Shown here: piece by piece, positions 24,960-33,676 of the stretch
Numbering within the stretch: position 1 is the stretch's first letter
Layout: the number at the start of each line of letters is the position of its first letter
NCBI GenBank assembly: GCA_001940825.1
Contig: MSGT01000005.1
Location: 1-43,162 of the forward strand
Reading direction: 5' to 3'
Source: Sphaerochaeta sp. Phil3
Lineage (GTDB): Bacteria; Spirochaetota; Spirochaetia; Sphaerochaetales; Sphaerochaetaceae
DNA length: 43,162 bases
Program-made: the position numbers and the translations under genes
Notes under the pieces: model-generated
What the model saw: the letters and a program-made list of their open reading frames with translations, nothing else
Database searches by the model: none
What the model was told of the DNA's origin: nothing

Positions 24960-26696
24960 ATGGGAAAGAAGCACAACCCAAGACCATGGGACTTCCTTGA
25001 CAGCTATAGAGGCAAATTCTTTGAAGGTGATTGGCCATCACTGCCTGAGATGTTCGACATCACGGTGGAGCGCTGGGGCTCAAGAAAATGCTTTGAGGCC
25101 TTTGCTCCAAAGCACTTGGTGTTCACCTATACCGAGGCAAAGGCCCAGATAGAGAAGGTGTCCGCCTGGCTGTATGCCCAGGGCATCCGCAAAGGCGACA
25201 GAGTGGCCGTCACGGGAAAGAACAGTCCTGAGTGGGCACTTGCCTACATGGGCATCCTCTACATGGGCGCCATAGTAGTACCTGTAGACTATTCCCTGTC
25301 AGACGAAGAGATCGAGCACCTTGTGGACTTCGTCGAGATCAAGGGGCTTTTCGTGGACGGCGAGCGTTACGAGAGGATTGGAAAGGACGACAAGTACGGC
25401 TTCAAGGTGAGCCTTGAGGAGAAGGGTCATGAGGAGCAGTACATACTAAACCTTCCTGACGTTGGACCTCAGCCGACCCAGAAGCCTGTGGCCGATGACC
25501 TTGCGGCCTTCCTCTTCACAAGCGGAACCACAGGCACTCCAAAGGCGGTCATGCTCACTCACAAGAACTTCGTCGCTGACTGCTACTCCGCACAGGCTTG
25601 GATGAACATCTACGAGACGGATGTCTTCTATGCAATCCTTCCAATACACCACGCATACACCATGCTGGCGGTATTCATCGAGTCCATGTCGGTTGGTGCG
25701 AACCTAATCTTTGGAAAGCGTCTTGTCGTCTCCCAGATCTTCAAGGAGATGCGCGAAGGTGGAGTTACGATGTTCCTTGCCGTTCCAATGCTCTACAACA
25801 AGATGATCTCATCCATGATGAAGGGCGTGAAGGACAAGGGACCGTTCGTCAACGGACTCATCCATGCAATGATGGGCTTCTCCGGGTTCTTCAAGAAGGT
25901 GTTCAAGATAAACATTGGAAAGAAGATGTTCGGCTTCCTTCTCAAGAAGGTGTCGCTTGACAAGAACAGGATATGCATCTCAGGCGGCGGACCGCTTCCG
26001 GCATCGACCTTCAAGCAGTTCAACCAGCTTGGAATAGACTTCGTGCAGGGCTATGGCCTTACCGAGACAAGCCCCATCATAACGCTCAACCCAGTGTTCG
26101 ACTACGAGGAGACGTCAATTGGAAAATGCCTTCCAAACATGGAGATCGAGTTCAGGGACAAGGACGAGCATGGCAACGGAGAGATATGCGTGCGTGGTGT
26201 CAACGTCATGCAGGGCTATTACAAGAATCCAGAGGCCACGGCTGAGATAATTGACAAGGACGGTTGGCTCAGAACCGGAGACATTGGCTATCGTGACGAT
26301 CGCGGCTTCGTATACCTTACAGGAAGGGCAAAGAACATCATCGTCACTGAAGGTGGAAAGAACGTGTTCCCAGAGGAGATCGAGGACCATTTCCAGCTCT
26401 ACTACGATGTTGATCAGATCTGCGTCATGGGCTATGTGCTTGATGCAAAGATGAAGACTGAGGGCGTGTGCGCCGTCATCTACCCATCCCAGGATTGCCA
26501 GAAGTCCATCACGGACAAGGATGCGATGCAGAAGCACATGGAGGAGATCGTCGATGCCGTCAACAAGGAGCTTCTTCCTTACAAGAGGATAAGAAAGGTT
26601 TTCGTCGTCGATGAGCCAATGGAGATGACATCTACAAAGAAGATAAAGAGGTTCGTCGTAGCCAAGAAGTACAAGGAGTTGGTCAATGGACAGTAA
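24960..26696 (+). CDS. Long-chain acyl-CoA synthetase / AMP-dependent ligase
   Basis: A 578-residue ANL-superfamily enzyme that activates a carboxylate, probably a fatty acid, as acyl-AMP and then thioester. The phosphate loop FTSGTTGTPKAVMLTH is at 186-201; the adenine motif QGYGLTETSP and the TGDIGYRDDRGFVYLTGR hinge region are present; the C-terminal lysine lies in TSTKKIKRFV. There is no signal peptide. It overlaps yhbY by 11 bases, and a PlsC-like acyltransferase follows, suggesting use of the acyl-CoA or acyl-ACP for phospholipid synthesis. Close relatives are long-chain ligases of spirochaetes that take up host fatty acids. Chain length is not certain. Confidence 0.92.
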   Translation: MGKKHNPRPWDFLDSYRGKFFEGDWPSLPEMFDITVERWGSRKCFEAFAPKHLVFTYTEAKAQIEKVSAWLYAQGIRKGDRVAVTGKNSPEWALAYMGILYMGAIVVPVDYSLSDEEIEHLVDFVEIKGLFVDGERYERIGKDDKYGFKVSLEEKGHEEQYILNLPDVGPQPTQKPVADDLAAFLFTSGTTGTPKAVMLTHKNFVADCYSAQAWMNIYETDVFYAILPIHHAYTMLAVFIESMSVGANLIFGKRLVVSQIFKEMREGGVTMFLAVPMLYNKMISSMMKGVKDKGPFVNGLIHAMMGFSGFFKKVFKINIGKKMFGFLLKKVSLDKNRICISGGGPLPASTFKQFNQLGIDFVQGYGLTETSPIITLNPVFDYEETSIGKCLPNMEIEFRDKDEHGNGEICVRGVNVMQGYYKNPEATAEIIDKDGWLRTGDIGYRDDRGFVYLTGRAKNIIVTEGGKNVFPEEIEDHFQLYYDVDQICVMGYVLDAKMKTEGVCAVIYPSQDCQKSITDKDAMQKHMEEIVDAVNKELLPYKRIRKVFVVDEPMEMTSTKKIKRFVVAKKYKELVNGQ

Positions 26697-26964
26697 GTTC
26701 AGAGCAAGCCTAAGAAGCAAGGCCCAGCTGTTGGATCCGGTCGTCATGGTAGGCCATGGCGGCGTTTCCAGCGGAGTCGTCGAGGCTTTGGCTCAGGCTC
26801 TTGACTGCCATGAGCTTGTGAAGGTGCGCTTTCAGGACTTCAAGGACCAGGTAAAGGTCCTTGCCCCTGAGCTTGCACAGGCCACGCAGTCCGATCTTGT
26901 TGCCACTACAGGTTTCACTGCCGTATATTACAAGAGGAACGAAGAGCTTCGCAAAAGAGGTTGA
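26686..26964 (+). CDS. yhbY: YhbY / CRS1-YhbY (CRM) domain RNA-binding protein
   Basis: A 92-residue protein with a single CRM domain: FRASLRSKAQLLDPVVMVG, then GGVSSGVVEALAQALDCHELVKVR, and the C-terminal QSDLVATTGFTAVYYKR corresponding to the GNRLVLYR region. Members associate with pre-50S particles and help ribosome assembly. The start overlaps the acyl-CoA ligase end by 11 bases and the acyltransferase follows closely, so it sits oddly between two lipid genes. Confidence 0.93.
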   Translation: MDSKFRASLRSKAQLLDPVVMVGHGGVSSGVVEALAQALDCHELVKVRFQDFKDQVKVLAPELAQATQSDLVATTGFTAVYYKRNEELRKRG

Positions 26965-27038
26965 GGATATTGTCTAGGCTTTGTCCTAGACCTCTCCTTT
27001 GTGATGTTGCGACTGCTTTTTGTCAGTGGAGCCTGTTT

Positions 27039-27872
27039 ATGAGGAAGGGAAACTTGAGGGCTGGGGAGCCTTTTAAGACAGTCTACTATTCGGACCCTGT
27101 GAACGATGACTTTGCACTCACGCATGACCACATAAGCAATCGTGAGATCGACTGCGATGTGGAGTACTCCAACAGAGGCGTGTTGTGGAACACGGCTTCG
27201 TTCGTTGTCTACAGGCTCGTTGCTACTCCATTGGCCTATGTCATATGCAAGGTTGGCTTTGGCCTTAGGATAAAGGGGCGCAGGAACATCAAGGTCCTGC
27301 GTGGCCATGACAAGTGCGGCTACCTCATCTTTGGAAACCACACTCATTTCGTTGATGCCTTCATCCCAACGCTCCTCTCCTTTCCTCGCAAGGCCTCCAT
27401 CGTCACATCCCCTGACGCAGTGTCTGTCCCTCTTCTCCACAATGTCGTAGAGATGCTTGGCGCCGTTCCAATCGCTCCTGGCCTGGGAGGTGTGAGACAG
27501 CTTGTGGGCGTCATGAAGAAGAAGGTCAGGACCCAGACCCTTACAGTGTTCCCAGAGGCCCATCTGTGGCCTTATTACAATGGCATAAGGCCGTTTCCGG
27601 CAAATGCCTTCTCATTTCCGTACCTGCTTGATTCCCCTGTCGTTGCATATGTGACGACCTATAGGAAACGCAGGGTCCTGTCCAATGTGCTGCCTCCTGC
27701 GATAACGGTTACTGTGAGCACCTCGTTCTACCCGTCCGACTACAGCAACAAGCACGAGATGCGCGATGCCGTCTATGCCTATATGTGCGATGTCGTTGAG
27801 AAGGAAGGCAGCTTCGCCTATATAAAGTACGAGCAAAGGGCGGCTTCTTCCTTGAACGAAGGGGATGACTGA
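27039..27872 (+). CDS. PlsC-like 1-acylglycerol-3-phosphate acyltransferase
   Basis: 277 residues from ATG 27039; an in-frame TTG at 26961 overlaps yhbY but has no ribosome site. The H-x4-D active-site motif is in GNHTHFVDAF, and the third block reads VFPEAHLWPYYNGIRPF, a variant of FPEGTRS. A hydrophobic segment precedes the catalytic domain (RLVATPLAYVICKVGF), as in membrane-bound acyltransferases. Such enzymes acylate lysophosphatidate or similar lipids. It is the last gene of the acyl-CoA ligase unit. An inverted repeat of TGTTTGTT begins 14 bases after the stop. Family confident, substrate not. Confidence 0.82.
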   Translation: MRKGNLRAGEPFKTVYYSDPVNDDFALTHDHISNREIDCDVEYSNRGVLWNTASFVVYRLVATPLAYVICKVGFGLRIKGRRNIKVLRGHDKCGYLIFGNHTHFVDAFIPTLLSFPRKASIVTSPDAVSVPLLHNVVEMLGAVPIAPGLGGVRQLVGVMKKKVRTQTLTVFPEAHLWPYYNGIRPFPANAFSFPYLLDSPVVAYVTTYRKRRVLSNVLPPAITVTVSTSFYPSDYSNKHEMRDAVYAYMCDVVEKEGSFAYIKYEQRAASSLNEGDD

Positions 27873-27885
27873 AAAATTTTTTCCA

Positions 27886-27923
27886 CTGTTTGTTTTTGTT
27901 CTTTTTCATCATTCAACAAACAG
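27886..27923. repeat. Inverted repeat carrying two TGTTTGTT half-sites
   Basis: CTGTTTGTT (27886-27894) and its complement AACAAACAG (27915-27923). It could be a weak terminator for the acyltransferase, but shares its core with the operator next to the DeoR gene, so it may be a distal binding site. From 27924 to 28121 the DNA is AT-rich and contains one more exact half-site (28062-28069) and no gene. Confidence 0.45.
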
Positions 27924-28121
27924 CTTTCCTCCAATTGCATAGGAACACTCGTTTCCAGTCTTTTTTCGTATGTCTTTCATATTGGCCTTGTATTCTTGCG
28001 CCAGTTTTTATTGGAAAGCCTTGAAATTGCGGAATACCTCAATTTGATGGTTTTGTAATGCTGTTTGTTTTCTTTTGACATAAATTTCATTTTGTGGAAT
28101 AAAATAAACAAAAATGAGAAT

Positions 28122-28145
28122 AAACGAACATAAATATGTTTGTTT
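28122..28145. promoter_or_regulatory. Palindromic operator, probably for the DeoR regulator
   Basis: AAACGAACATA (28122-28132), two bases, TATGTTTGTTT (28135-28145): 11-base arms with one mismatch. Arms match the AT-rich TTTG/CTTT type bound by DeoR and GlpR proteins. It lies about 50 bases upstream of the promoter. Confidence 0.6.
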
Positions 28146-28192
28146 TGGCTAAAAAAGTGGGTTTTTATGAGTTTTTAGTCACAAAAAAATTG

Positions 28193-28222
28193 TTGACAGC
28201 TTGAAAAATGTGATTGTAGGAT
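28193..28222 (+). promoter_or_regulatory. Promoter of the nucleoside-type operon
   Basis: A perfect TTGACA (28193-28198), 18-base spacer, TAGGAT (28217-28222). The leader runs about 80 bases to the DeoR gene. Confidence 0.55.
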
Positions 28223-28311
28223 GAAGGCGTGTTTTGAGGTTTCCATCAATTTACGGGTTTTTGGAAATGCTTTGGAACCCACTAGTAAAGAGCTTTGTAA
28301 GGAGGTTTTTC

Positions 28312-29085
28312 ATGGGAAAAAGGTATTCGCAGATCCTTAGGCTTCTCGACAATCAGGAGTTCATGTCCGTCTCTCAGTTGTCCCAGATCCTTGAGGTCAG
28401 TCCCATGACCATACGCAGAGATCTTGACGAGATGGAGTCCAAGAAGCTCATCCGTAGGTTGCATGGAGGGGCCGCTGCAATAAAGACGCAGAACAACGAA
28501 CCTTTCTACAGGGACAGGGCTGTAGTCCAAGTCGATGAGAAGAGGCTCATAGCCCAGATAGCGAACGAGCTTGTGCAGGACAATTCCATAATAGCAGTGG
28601 ACAGCGGTTCGACCTGCTTTGAGCTCGTGAAGCTGCTTCAGAACAGGCCAATTACGGTCGTCACCAACAGCTTCCCTGTCATGGAAGGCCTTTTGTATTC
28701 GAATACGGTCAAAGTCATAGTGCCATGCGGAAACCTGCGCTCCCATGAGGGCGCGATATCGGGCTCCGACACCATAGAGTACCTTTCCAAGCTCCATGTG
28801 GACCAGTTCTTCATGGGTGTGGGTGGAATAGACAGCAATGCAGGGATAACGGACTACAACATAGAGGATGCGGCGGTGAAGCGCATAATCATCTCGAACG
28901 CTTCCAAGGTGATAGTCCTTGCAGACTCCTCAAAGTACAACAGAGTGACATTTGCAAACATATGCCCGGTATCGGAGTTGGACATCTTGGTCTCGGACTC
29001 CAAGCCGGCGGGGAAACTATACGAGAACTTACAGCGCTCCGGTGTACAGATCATAACGCCATCGGAAGCCAAGGAGGATAGATGA
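28312..29085 (+). CDS. DeoR-family transcriptional regulator
   Basis: 257 residues from ATG 28312, with AAGGAGG six bases upstream. The DeoR helix-turn-helix spans 5-57: MSVSQLSQILEVSPMTIRRDL, then LIRRLHGGAA. The sensor half resembles ribose-5-phosphate isomerase-like sugar-phosphate domains (ITVVTNSFPVMEGL, DQFFMGVGGIDSNAGITDYN, VIVLADSSKYNR). Such proteins normally repress the operon until a phosphorylated sugar binds. It heads an eight-gene unit, overlaps the BtpA gene by four bases and lies beside repeated TGTTTGTT sites. Likely ligand: the product of the FGGY kinase at the other end; inference only. Confidence 0.93.
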   Translation: MGKRYSQILRLLDNQEFMSVSQLSQILEVSPMTIRRDLDEMESKKLIRRLHGGAAAIKTQNNEPFYRDRAVVQVDEKRLIAQIANELVQDNSIIAVDSGSTCFELVKLLQNRPITVVTNSFPVMEGLLYSNTVKVIVPCGNLRSHEGAISGSDTIEYLSKLHVDQFFMGVGGIDSNAGITDYNIEDAAVKRIIISNASKVIVLADSSKYNRVTFANICPVSELDILVSDSKPAGKLYENLQRSGVQIITPSEAKEDR

Positions 29086-29897
29086 GCAAGAAATGGCTTA
29101 AGGATGTTTACGGCGCAGAGAAGCCAATAGTGGCTATGTGCCATTTGGATGCACTTCCAGGCGATCCCAGATACGACAGGCAGAAGGGTATGCAGTACGT
29201 GATAGACCGCGCACATGCGAACCTCAAGGCCCTTCAGGACGGAGGGGTTGACGCCGTGATGTTCTCCAATGAGTTCAGCCTTCCATACCAGACAAAGGTA
29301 GATGCAATCACCTCCATGGCCATGGCAAGGATCATTGGCGAGCTCATGGACGAGATCCGCATTCCTTTTGGTGTCAACGTTCTTTGGGATGCAAAGTCCT
29401 CATGCGAACTTGCAGTGGCGACAGGTGCACGCTTCGTGCGTGAGATATTCACCGGCGCATACGCAAGCGACTTTGGCATTTGGGACACTGACTGCGGCAA
29501 CACGGTACGACGCAGGAACGCCGTCGGAGGAGAGAACGTGAGACTCATGTACAACATCCTCCCTGAGGCCAGCGTATACATAGCCGAGCGCAGCATTGAG
29601 GACATTGCCAAGACGACGGTCTTCAACTGCCAGCCCGATGTCATTTGCGTTTCAGGCCGCACGGCAGGGGCCAAGACCGATACCTCAATCCTAAAGCGCG
29701 TCGTCGAGGCCATTCCTGACACACCGGTCTTCGCCAATACAGGTGTGAGGGTCGAGACCATAAGCGAGCAGCTTTCCGTAGCCGATGGAGCCGTCGTTGG
29801 AACGGCCTTCAAGAGGAACGGAGACTTCTTCGATATGGTGGATCCTGAAAAGGTTAGAGTATTCATGGACGCCGTTATGGCCGTCAGAAGCAAATAA
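29082..29897 (+). CDS. BtpA / SgcQ family TIM-barrel protein
   Basis: 271 residues of the BtpA family (PF03437, COG0434). The signature parts are VAMCHLDALPGDPRYD at the N-terminus, DAVMFSNEFSLPY, FGVNVLWDAKSSCELAVATGARFVRE, VICVSGRTAGAKTD and VFANTGVRVETISEQLSVADGAVVGTAFKRNG, which look like successive barrel strands with a C-terminal phosphate-binding loop. No activity is established; relatives occur in sugar operons (sgc of E. coli), and in a cyanobacterium BtpA affects photosystem I. Here it follows a DeoR gene and precedes a nucleoside transporter, so cleavage or rearrangement of a sugar-base or sugar-phosphate substrate is plausible. Confidence 0.88.
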   Translation: MSKKWLKDVYGAEKPIVAMCHLDALPGDPRYDRQKGMQYVIDRAHANLKALQDGGVDAVMFSNEFSLPYQTKVDAITSMAMARIIGELMDEIRIPFGVNVLWDAKSSCELAVATGARFVREIFTGAYASDFGIWDTDCGNTVRRRNAVGGENVRLMYNILPEASVYIAERSIEDIAKTTVFNCQPDVICVSGRTAGAKTDTSILKRVVEAIPDTPVFANTGVRVETISEQLSVADGAVVGTAFKRNGDFFDMVDPEKVRVFMDAVMAVRSK

Positions 29898-29910
29898 AAG
29901 GAGAAATGCA

Positions 29911-30963
29911 ATGAAAAAGATTTTCACACTGCTTTTCGTAGCTGTCGTCTCGATCTCGATGATCTTCGCCGCCGGTGCAAACGAAACCGCCGCCAAAGAC
30001 GAGAAAGTGACCGTTGCCGTCGTTATCCCAAGTCCACTTGGAGATAGATCTTTCTGTGACAGCGCCAACGAAGGTGTCAAGAGAGCCAACGCTGAGCTCA
30101 ATGCAAAGGTTGACCTCATAGAGACACAGGGCGTCCACGAGCATGAGAATGCAATGAGGGGAGCAATCAACAAGGGTTACGACCTCATCCTTGGTGTTGG
30201 ACTCGACACTCAGATGATGCTTGACCTTGCAAACGAGTATCCAGATCAGGCTTTCGCTTCTCCAAGTGAGCTCTATGCCGATGTCCTCCCAGACAATCTG
30301 GCTTCCCTTCTCATCAATGTCAACAAATCCAGCTTCCTTGCCGGTCTCATTGCCGGATACATGACCAACACGGACAAGGTTGGCGTCGTAGCCGGTGGAG
30401 ACGCTCCTGGCATCAACCAGTTCGTCTACGGCTTCAAGCAGGGCGTGCTTGTAACGAATCCTGACTGCAAGTTCTACGTCAACTACCTTGGTTTCGACTT
30501 CTCCAATCCAACGCTTGGAAAGGAAAGCGCAATCGCCCTCTATGACGAAGGCTGCGACATCATCTACAGTGTATGCGGACTTTCCGGCGAAGGCGTCCTC
30601 GCCGCTGCTGCCGAGACCGGCAACTATGCAGTTGGCGTAGATACGGTCCAGGACGAGTTCTATCCAGGTTCGATCATCACATCCGTCATCAAGAGAGTTG
30701 ACAACTCAACGTACGATCTCATCAAGAGCTATGTCGATGGCAACTTCAAGGGTGGATTCAGAACTCTTGACATCGAAGACGGTGCAACGGGAATCTCCTG
30801 GGATGTTGGCTACACGACATTCAAGGACAACGCTCCTGCCGACATGGCGGCAAAGGTCGATCCTGCTGCAAAGATCGTGGAAGAGTACAAGGCAAAGATC
30901 CTCTCTGGAGAGTACAAGGTATACGATGCTCTTACAGAGGAGCTTTGGGATTCTCTCAAATAG
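29911..30963 (+). CDS. BMP/PnrA-family nucleoside-type substrate-binding protein
   Basis: 350 residues. Residues 1-20 are a signal peptide with no lipobox Cys (SISMIFAAGANE), so it is probably a free periplasmic protein rather than the usual lipoprotein. Family blocks: VTVAVVIPSPLGDRSFCDSA, GYDLILGVGLDTQ, NKSSFLAGLIAGYMT, KVGVVAGGDAPGINQFVYGF and DIIYSVCGLSGEGVLAAA. Characterised relatives bind purine nucleosides (Treponema PnrA, Bacillus NupN). AAGGAG lies before the ATG and BtpA ends 13 bases upstream. Two hairpins follow the stop, which could raise its amount relative to the ABC core. Confidence 0.93.
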   Translation: MKKIFTLLFVAVVSISMIFAAGANETAAKDEKVTVAVVIPSPLGDRSFCDSANEGVKRANAELNAKVDLIETQGVHEHENAMRGAINKGYDLILGVGLDTQMMLDLANEYPDQAFASPSELYADVLPDNLASLLINVNKSSFLAGLIAGYMTNTDKVGVVAGGDAPGINQFVYGFKQGVLVTNPDCKFYVNYLGFDFSNPTLGKESAIALYDEGCDIIYSVCGLSGEGVLAAAAETGNYAVGVDTVQDEFYPGSIITSVIKRVDNSTYDLIKSYVDGNFKGGFRTLDIEDGATGISWDVGYTTFKDNAPADMAAKVDPAAKIVEEYKAKILSGEYKVYDALTEELWDSLK

Positions 30964-30973
30964 TAGGCCAAGG

Positions 30974-31013
30974 GGGAACTTCCAAAGCGGGTGAATTGGT
31001 TTTGGAAGCTCCC
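30974..31013 (+). other. Intergenic stem-loop after the binding-protein gene
   Basis: CTTCCAAA (30979-30986) pairs with TTTGGAAG (31001-31008), extended by GGGA and TCCC. There is no T-run, so it would stabilise the 3' end of the binding-protein message rather than terminate. Confidence 0.65.
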
Positions 31014-31027
31014 TATTCAAGGTCATC

Positions 31028-31070
31028 GGCCTTGCCTTCCTGTGATGAGAACGGGCGGGCGAGGCCTTTT
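31028..31070 (+). terminator. Leaky terminator or attenuator before the ABC ATPase
   Basis: GGCCTTGCC (31028-31036) pairs with GGCGAGGCC (31058-31066) through one G-T pair, followed by T4. It ends two bases before the AGGAGG of the ATPase gene, so partial termination or opening could set transporter levels. Confidence 0.55.
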
Positions 31071-31082
31071 CTAGGAGGATGA

Positions 31083-32603
31083 ATGAAAGAGGCAATCAGG
31101 TTCGACCATATTTCAAAGTACTATGCTTCGACATCCGTGCAGGCATCGGACGACATTTCCTTTTCCGTGCAGGAGGGGGAGATTCATGCCATATGCGGTG
31201 AGAACGGGGCTGGCAAGAGCACCCTTATGAACATCCTTTTTGGATTGGAGAAGGCGGACTCGGGTTCCGTGTACCTCCATGGTGAAAAGGTTGCATTCAA
31301 GGGGCCAAGCGATGCCATTTCGTGTGGAATAGGAATGGTGCATCAGCATTTCAAGCTCGTCTCTTCGTTCACTGTAAAGGAATCGATTCTCCTAGGGATT
31401 GAGAAGAAGGCTGTCCTTAACGGCAAGGAGGAAGCGGATTTCGTCCGTGAGCTTTCTTCTCGATTCAACCTTCCAATAGACCCTGAGGCTGTGATAGAAA
31501 GCCTTCCAATAGGGCTTCTACAGCGGGTCGAGATACTCAAGATGCTGGCACGCGATGTTGACATCCTCATTCTTGACGAACCCACCGCGGTGCTTACTCC
31601 GCAGGAAGTTGGTCCGTTCCTTGAGACCATGAAGAGCCTTTCAAAGATAGGAAAGACGATTCTCTTCATCTCCCATAAGCTTGGAGAGGTCCTTGAGGTT
31701 GCTGACACCATAACTGTCATGAGAAAGGGGCGTGTCGTCTCTACGGGCATCAAAGCAAGCGAGACGGACATCCCATCGCTTGCGGACCTCATGGTTGGCC
31801 GTAAGGTGCTGCTTCAGGTTGACAAGGGTCCGGCGAACCCTGGCAGGACGGTTCTTGAGGTCAATGATTTGAATGTGTTCAGTCCAATGGGTGTGCAGCT
31901 GCTTTCCAATGTCTCACTTTCTGTAAGAGCTGGCGAAATATACGGTATTGCCGGCGTTTCAGGCAACGGTCAGGAGGCTTTGGTTGCTGCAATAGCCGGT
32001 CATGTCCATTCCATGAAGGGCTCTGTGAAGATAAACGACGTTGAGATTGGACACATGCCCATAAGGGGCAAGAGGCAGCAGGGCATAGCCTATGTGCCAG
32101 AGGACAGGATCCATACGGGTCTCAATATGCTTGCGAACCTGTCTGACAACTCGCTCATGGGATTCCAAGGTTCCAAGGAACTCAACAAAGGCTGTTTTCT
32201 GGATTGGGATGCCATAGACGAGCGGGCGCACGACATGATAGAGCGCTACTCCATAGCTGGTTCCTCTCCAAAAGGCCTGGTGTCAAAGCTGTCCGGTGGA
32301 AACATGCAGAAGGTCGTGCTTGCAAGGGAGCTTGCATACGAGCCGCATCTTTTGGTAGTTGAGCAGCCCACCCGTGGTTTGGATGTTGGTTCCATAGAGG
32401 CCGTCCATAGAATGCTCATAAAGGAACGCGACAAGGGCGTTGCAATCCTTTTGGTGAGCGTCGAACTTGAAGAGATACTATCGCTTGCAGACCGCGTTGG
32501 AGTCATGTACTCCGGAAGGATACAGGGTGAGCTTGAAGGAGCCGATATAAACGAAACCGATATTGGACTTCTCATGGTTGGAAGCAAAAGGAGGGCACAG
32601 TGA
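31083..32603 (+). CDS. Nucleoside-type ABC transporter ATPase, two ABC domains
   Basis: 506 residues holding two ABC modules in one chain, as in YufO/NupO and RbsA. The first has Walker A GENGAGKST (39-47), the Q-loop HQHFKLV and Walker B ILILDEPTAVL, with a degenerate signature (LPIGLLQRVEIL). The second has a reduced Walker A (GVSGNGQEAL), a good LSGGNMQKVVLARELA signature and LLVVEQPTRGLD. This asymmetry is normal in the family. It energises import with the two permeases that follow; its stop overlaps the first permease by four bases (GTGA). Confidence 0.95.
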   Translation: MKEAIRFDHISKYYASTSVQASDDISFSVQEGEIHAICGENGAGKSTLMNILFGLEKADSGSVYLHGEKVAFKGPSDAISCGIGMVHQHFKLVSSFTVKESILLGIEKKAVLNGKEEADFVRELSSRFNLPIDPEAVIESLPIGLLQRVEILKMLARDVDILILDEPTAVLTPQEVGPFLETMKSLSKIGKTILFISHKLGEVLEVADTITVMRKGRVVSTGIKASETDIPSLADLMVGRKVLLQVDKGPANPGRTVLEVNDLNVFSPMGVQLLSNVSLSVRAGEIYGIAGVSGNGQEALVAAIAGHVHSMKGSVKINDVEIGHMPIRGKRQQGIAYVPEDRIHTGLNMLANLSDNSLMGFQGSKELNKGCFLDWDAIDERAHDMIERYSIAGSSPKGLVSKLSGGNMQKVVLARELAYEPHLLVVEQPTRGLDVGSIEAVHRMLIKERDKGVAILLVSVELEEILSLADRVGVMYSGRIQGELEGADINETDIGLLMVGSKRRAQ

Positions 32604-33676
32604 AAAGGAAAAGCTTTGATCCAATGGTTCTTGTGATGCCTGCCGTAGCGCTTCTTCTTGGAGTCGTGGTGGCGGTGCTTCTCATTGCAATTACGGGGGT
32701 CTCTCCTCTTAGGTCGTTGGGTGTCCTCATCTCCGGAGGGTTTGGCTTCTCGGGCAAGGTCTGGCCAATCTTCATGACTTTGGGTTCCTCCACGCCGCTC
32801 ATCCTGACAGGTCTTGCCGCCATGCTGTGCTTCAAGGTGGGAGTGTTCTGCATAGCTCAGGAAGGTCAGTATGTCTTTGGAGCCATAGTGGCTGCTTGGT
32901 TTGGCGCATCGCTCAAGCTTCCTCCTGTCATAGCCGTGCCTTTCATAATGTTGGCCAGCATGGCTGCAGGAGGCCTCTACGGGGTGATTCCAGCGGTGCT
33001 CAAGGTCAAACTTGGCGTCAACGAGATAATCTCTTCCATCATGCTCAACAACATCTCCACTCTTGTGCTTGAGTACATGGTGGCGTTCCCCCTCAGGGCT
33101 GATGCCGGTCAGAAGGCCCAGTCCGAGGTCATATCCAAGGGCTACTGGCTGCCTCAGTTCATATACGGCTCCCGTTGGGGTGTGAGCTTCCTAATAGCCA
33201 TAGCTCTCATAGTCTTCTTCTACTTCTACATCTACAAGACCCGTTGGGGCTATGAGATGCGCATGGTAGGGGAGAACAGGCGCTTTGCAGACTACGGCGG
33301 AATAAAGAGCGGCAACGTGATAATACGCTCGCTTGTGATAAGCGGTGCAATAGCTGGCCTTGCAGGCTGCATGGAGGTCCTTGGAAACTACCACAGGATA
33401 ATGACGGGCTTCTCGTCAGGTCTTGGCTTCGATGGTCTTTCCGTTGCAATGCTTGGAATGTCCAACCCAATAGGAGTCGTGATTGTTTCGTTCCTGCTGG
33501 CCGGTATAAGGCAGGGTGCTCAGCTTGGGCTTCAGCTCAGCCTTCAGATTCCTAGAGAGCTTGGAGGTGTACTCATTGCAATGGTCATTTTCTTCGTAGC
33601 CATAGGCAATGTCTACAGACCTGTGGTTGAGAAGGCTGTCCGCAGCATTTCAAGAGGGAGGAAGGACGATGAATAG
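32600..33676 (+). CDS. Nucleoside-type ABC permease, YufP/NupP-like
   Basis: 358 residues from a GTG that overlaps the ATPase stop. It has an N-terminal membrane segment (LVMPAVALLLGVVVAVLLIAI) and eight or so further segments of the branched-chain-type permease fold, with the family loop KLGVNEIISSIMLNNI and the ATPase-contact region (YEMRMVGENRRFADYGGI, then GAIAGLAGCMEVLGNYHR). Partner of the second permease; the pair forms the inner-membrane channel. It overlaps the next gene by eight bases. Confidence 0.94.
   Translation: MKRKSFDPMVLVMPAVALLLGVVVAVLLIAITGVSPLRSLGVLISGGFGFSGKVWPIFMTLGSSTPLILTGLAAMLCFKVGVFCIAQEGQYVFGAIVAAWFGASLKLPPVIAVPFIMLASMAAGGLYGVIPAVLKVKLGVNEIISSIMLNNISTLVLEYMVAFPLRADAGQKAQSEVISKGYWLPQFIYGSRWGVSFLIAIALIVFFYFYIYKTRWGYEMRMVGENRRFADYGGIKSGNVIIRSLVISGAIAGLAGCMEVLGNYHRIMTGFSSGLGFDGLSVAMLGMSNPIGVVIVSFLLAGIRQGAQLGLQLSLQIPRELGGVLIAMVIFFVAIGNVYRPVVEKAVRSISRGRKDDE

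Noticed and set aside
27873-28311. Purine-type riboswitch in front of the nucleoside operon
   Set aside because: The leader is AT-rich and lacks the conserved core of purine, preQ1 or 2'-deoxyguanosine riboswitches; repeated operator half-sites explain it better.
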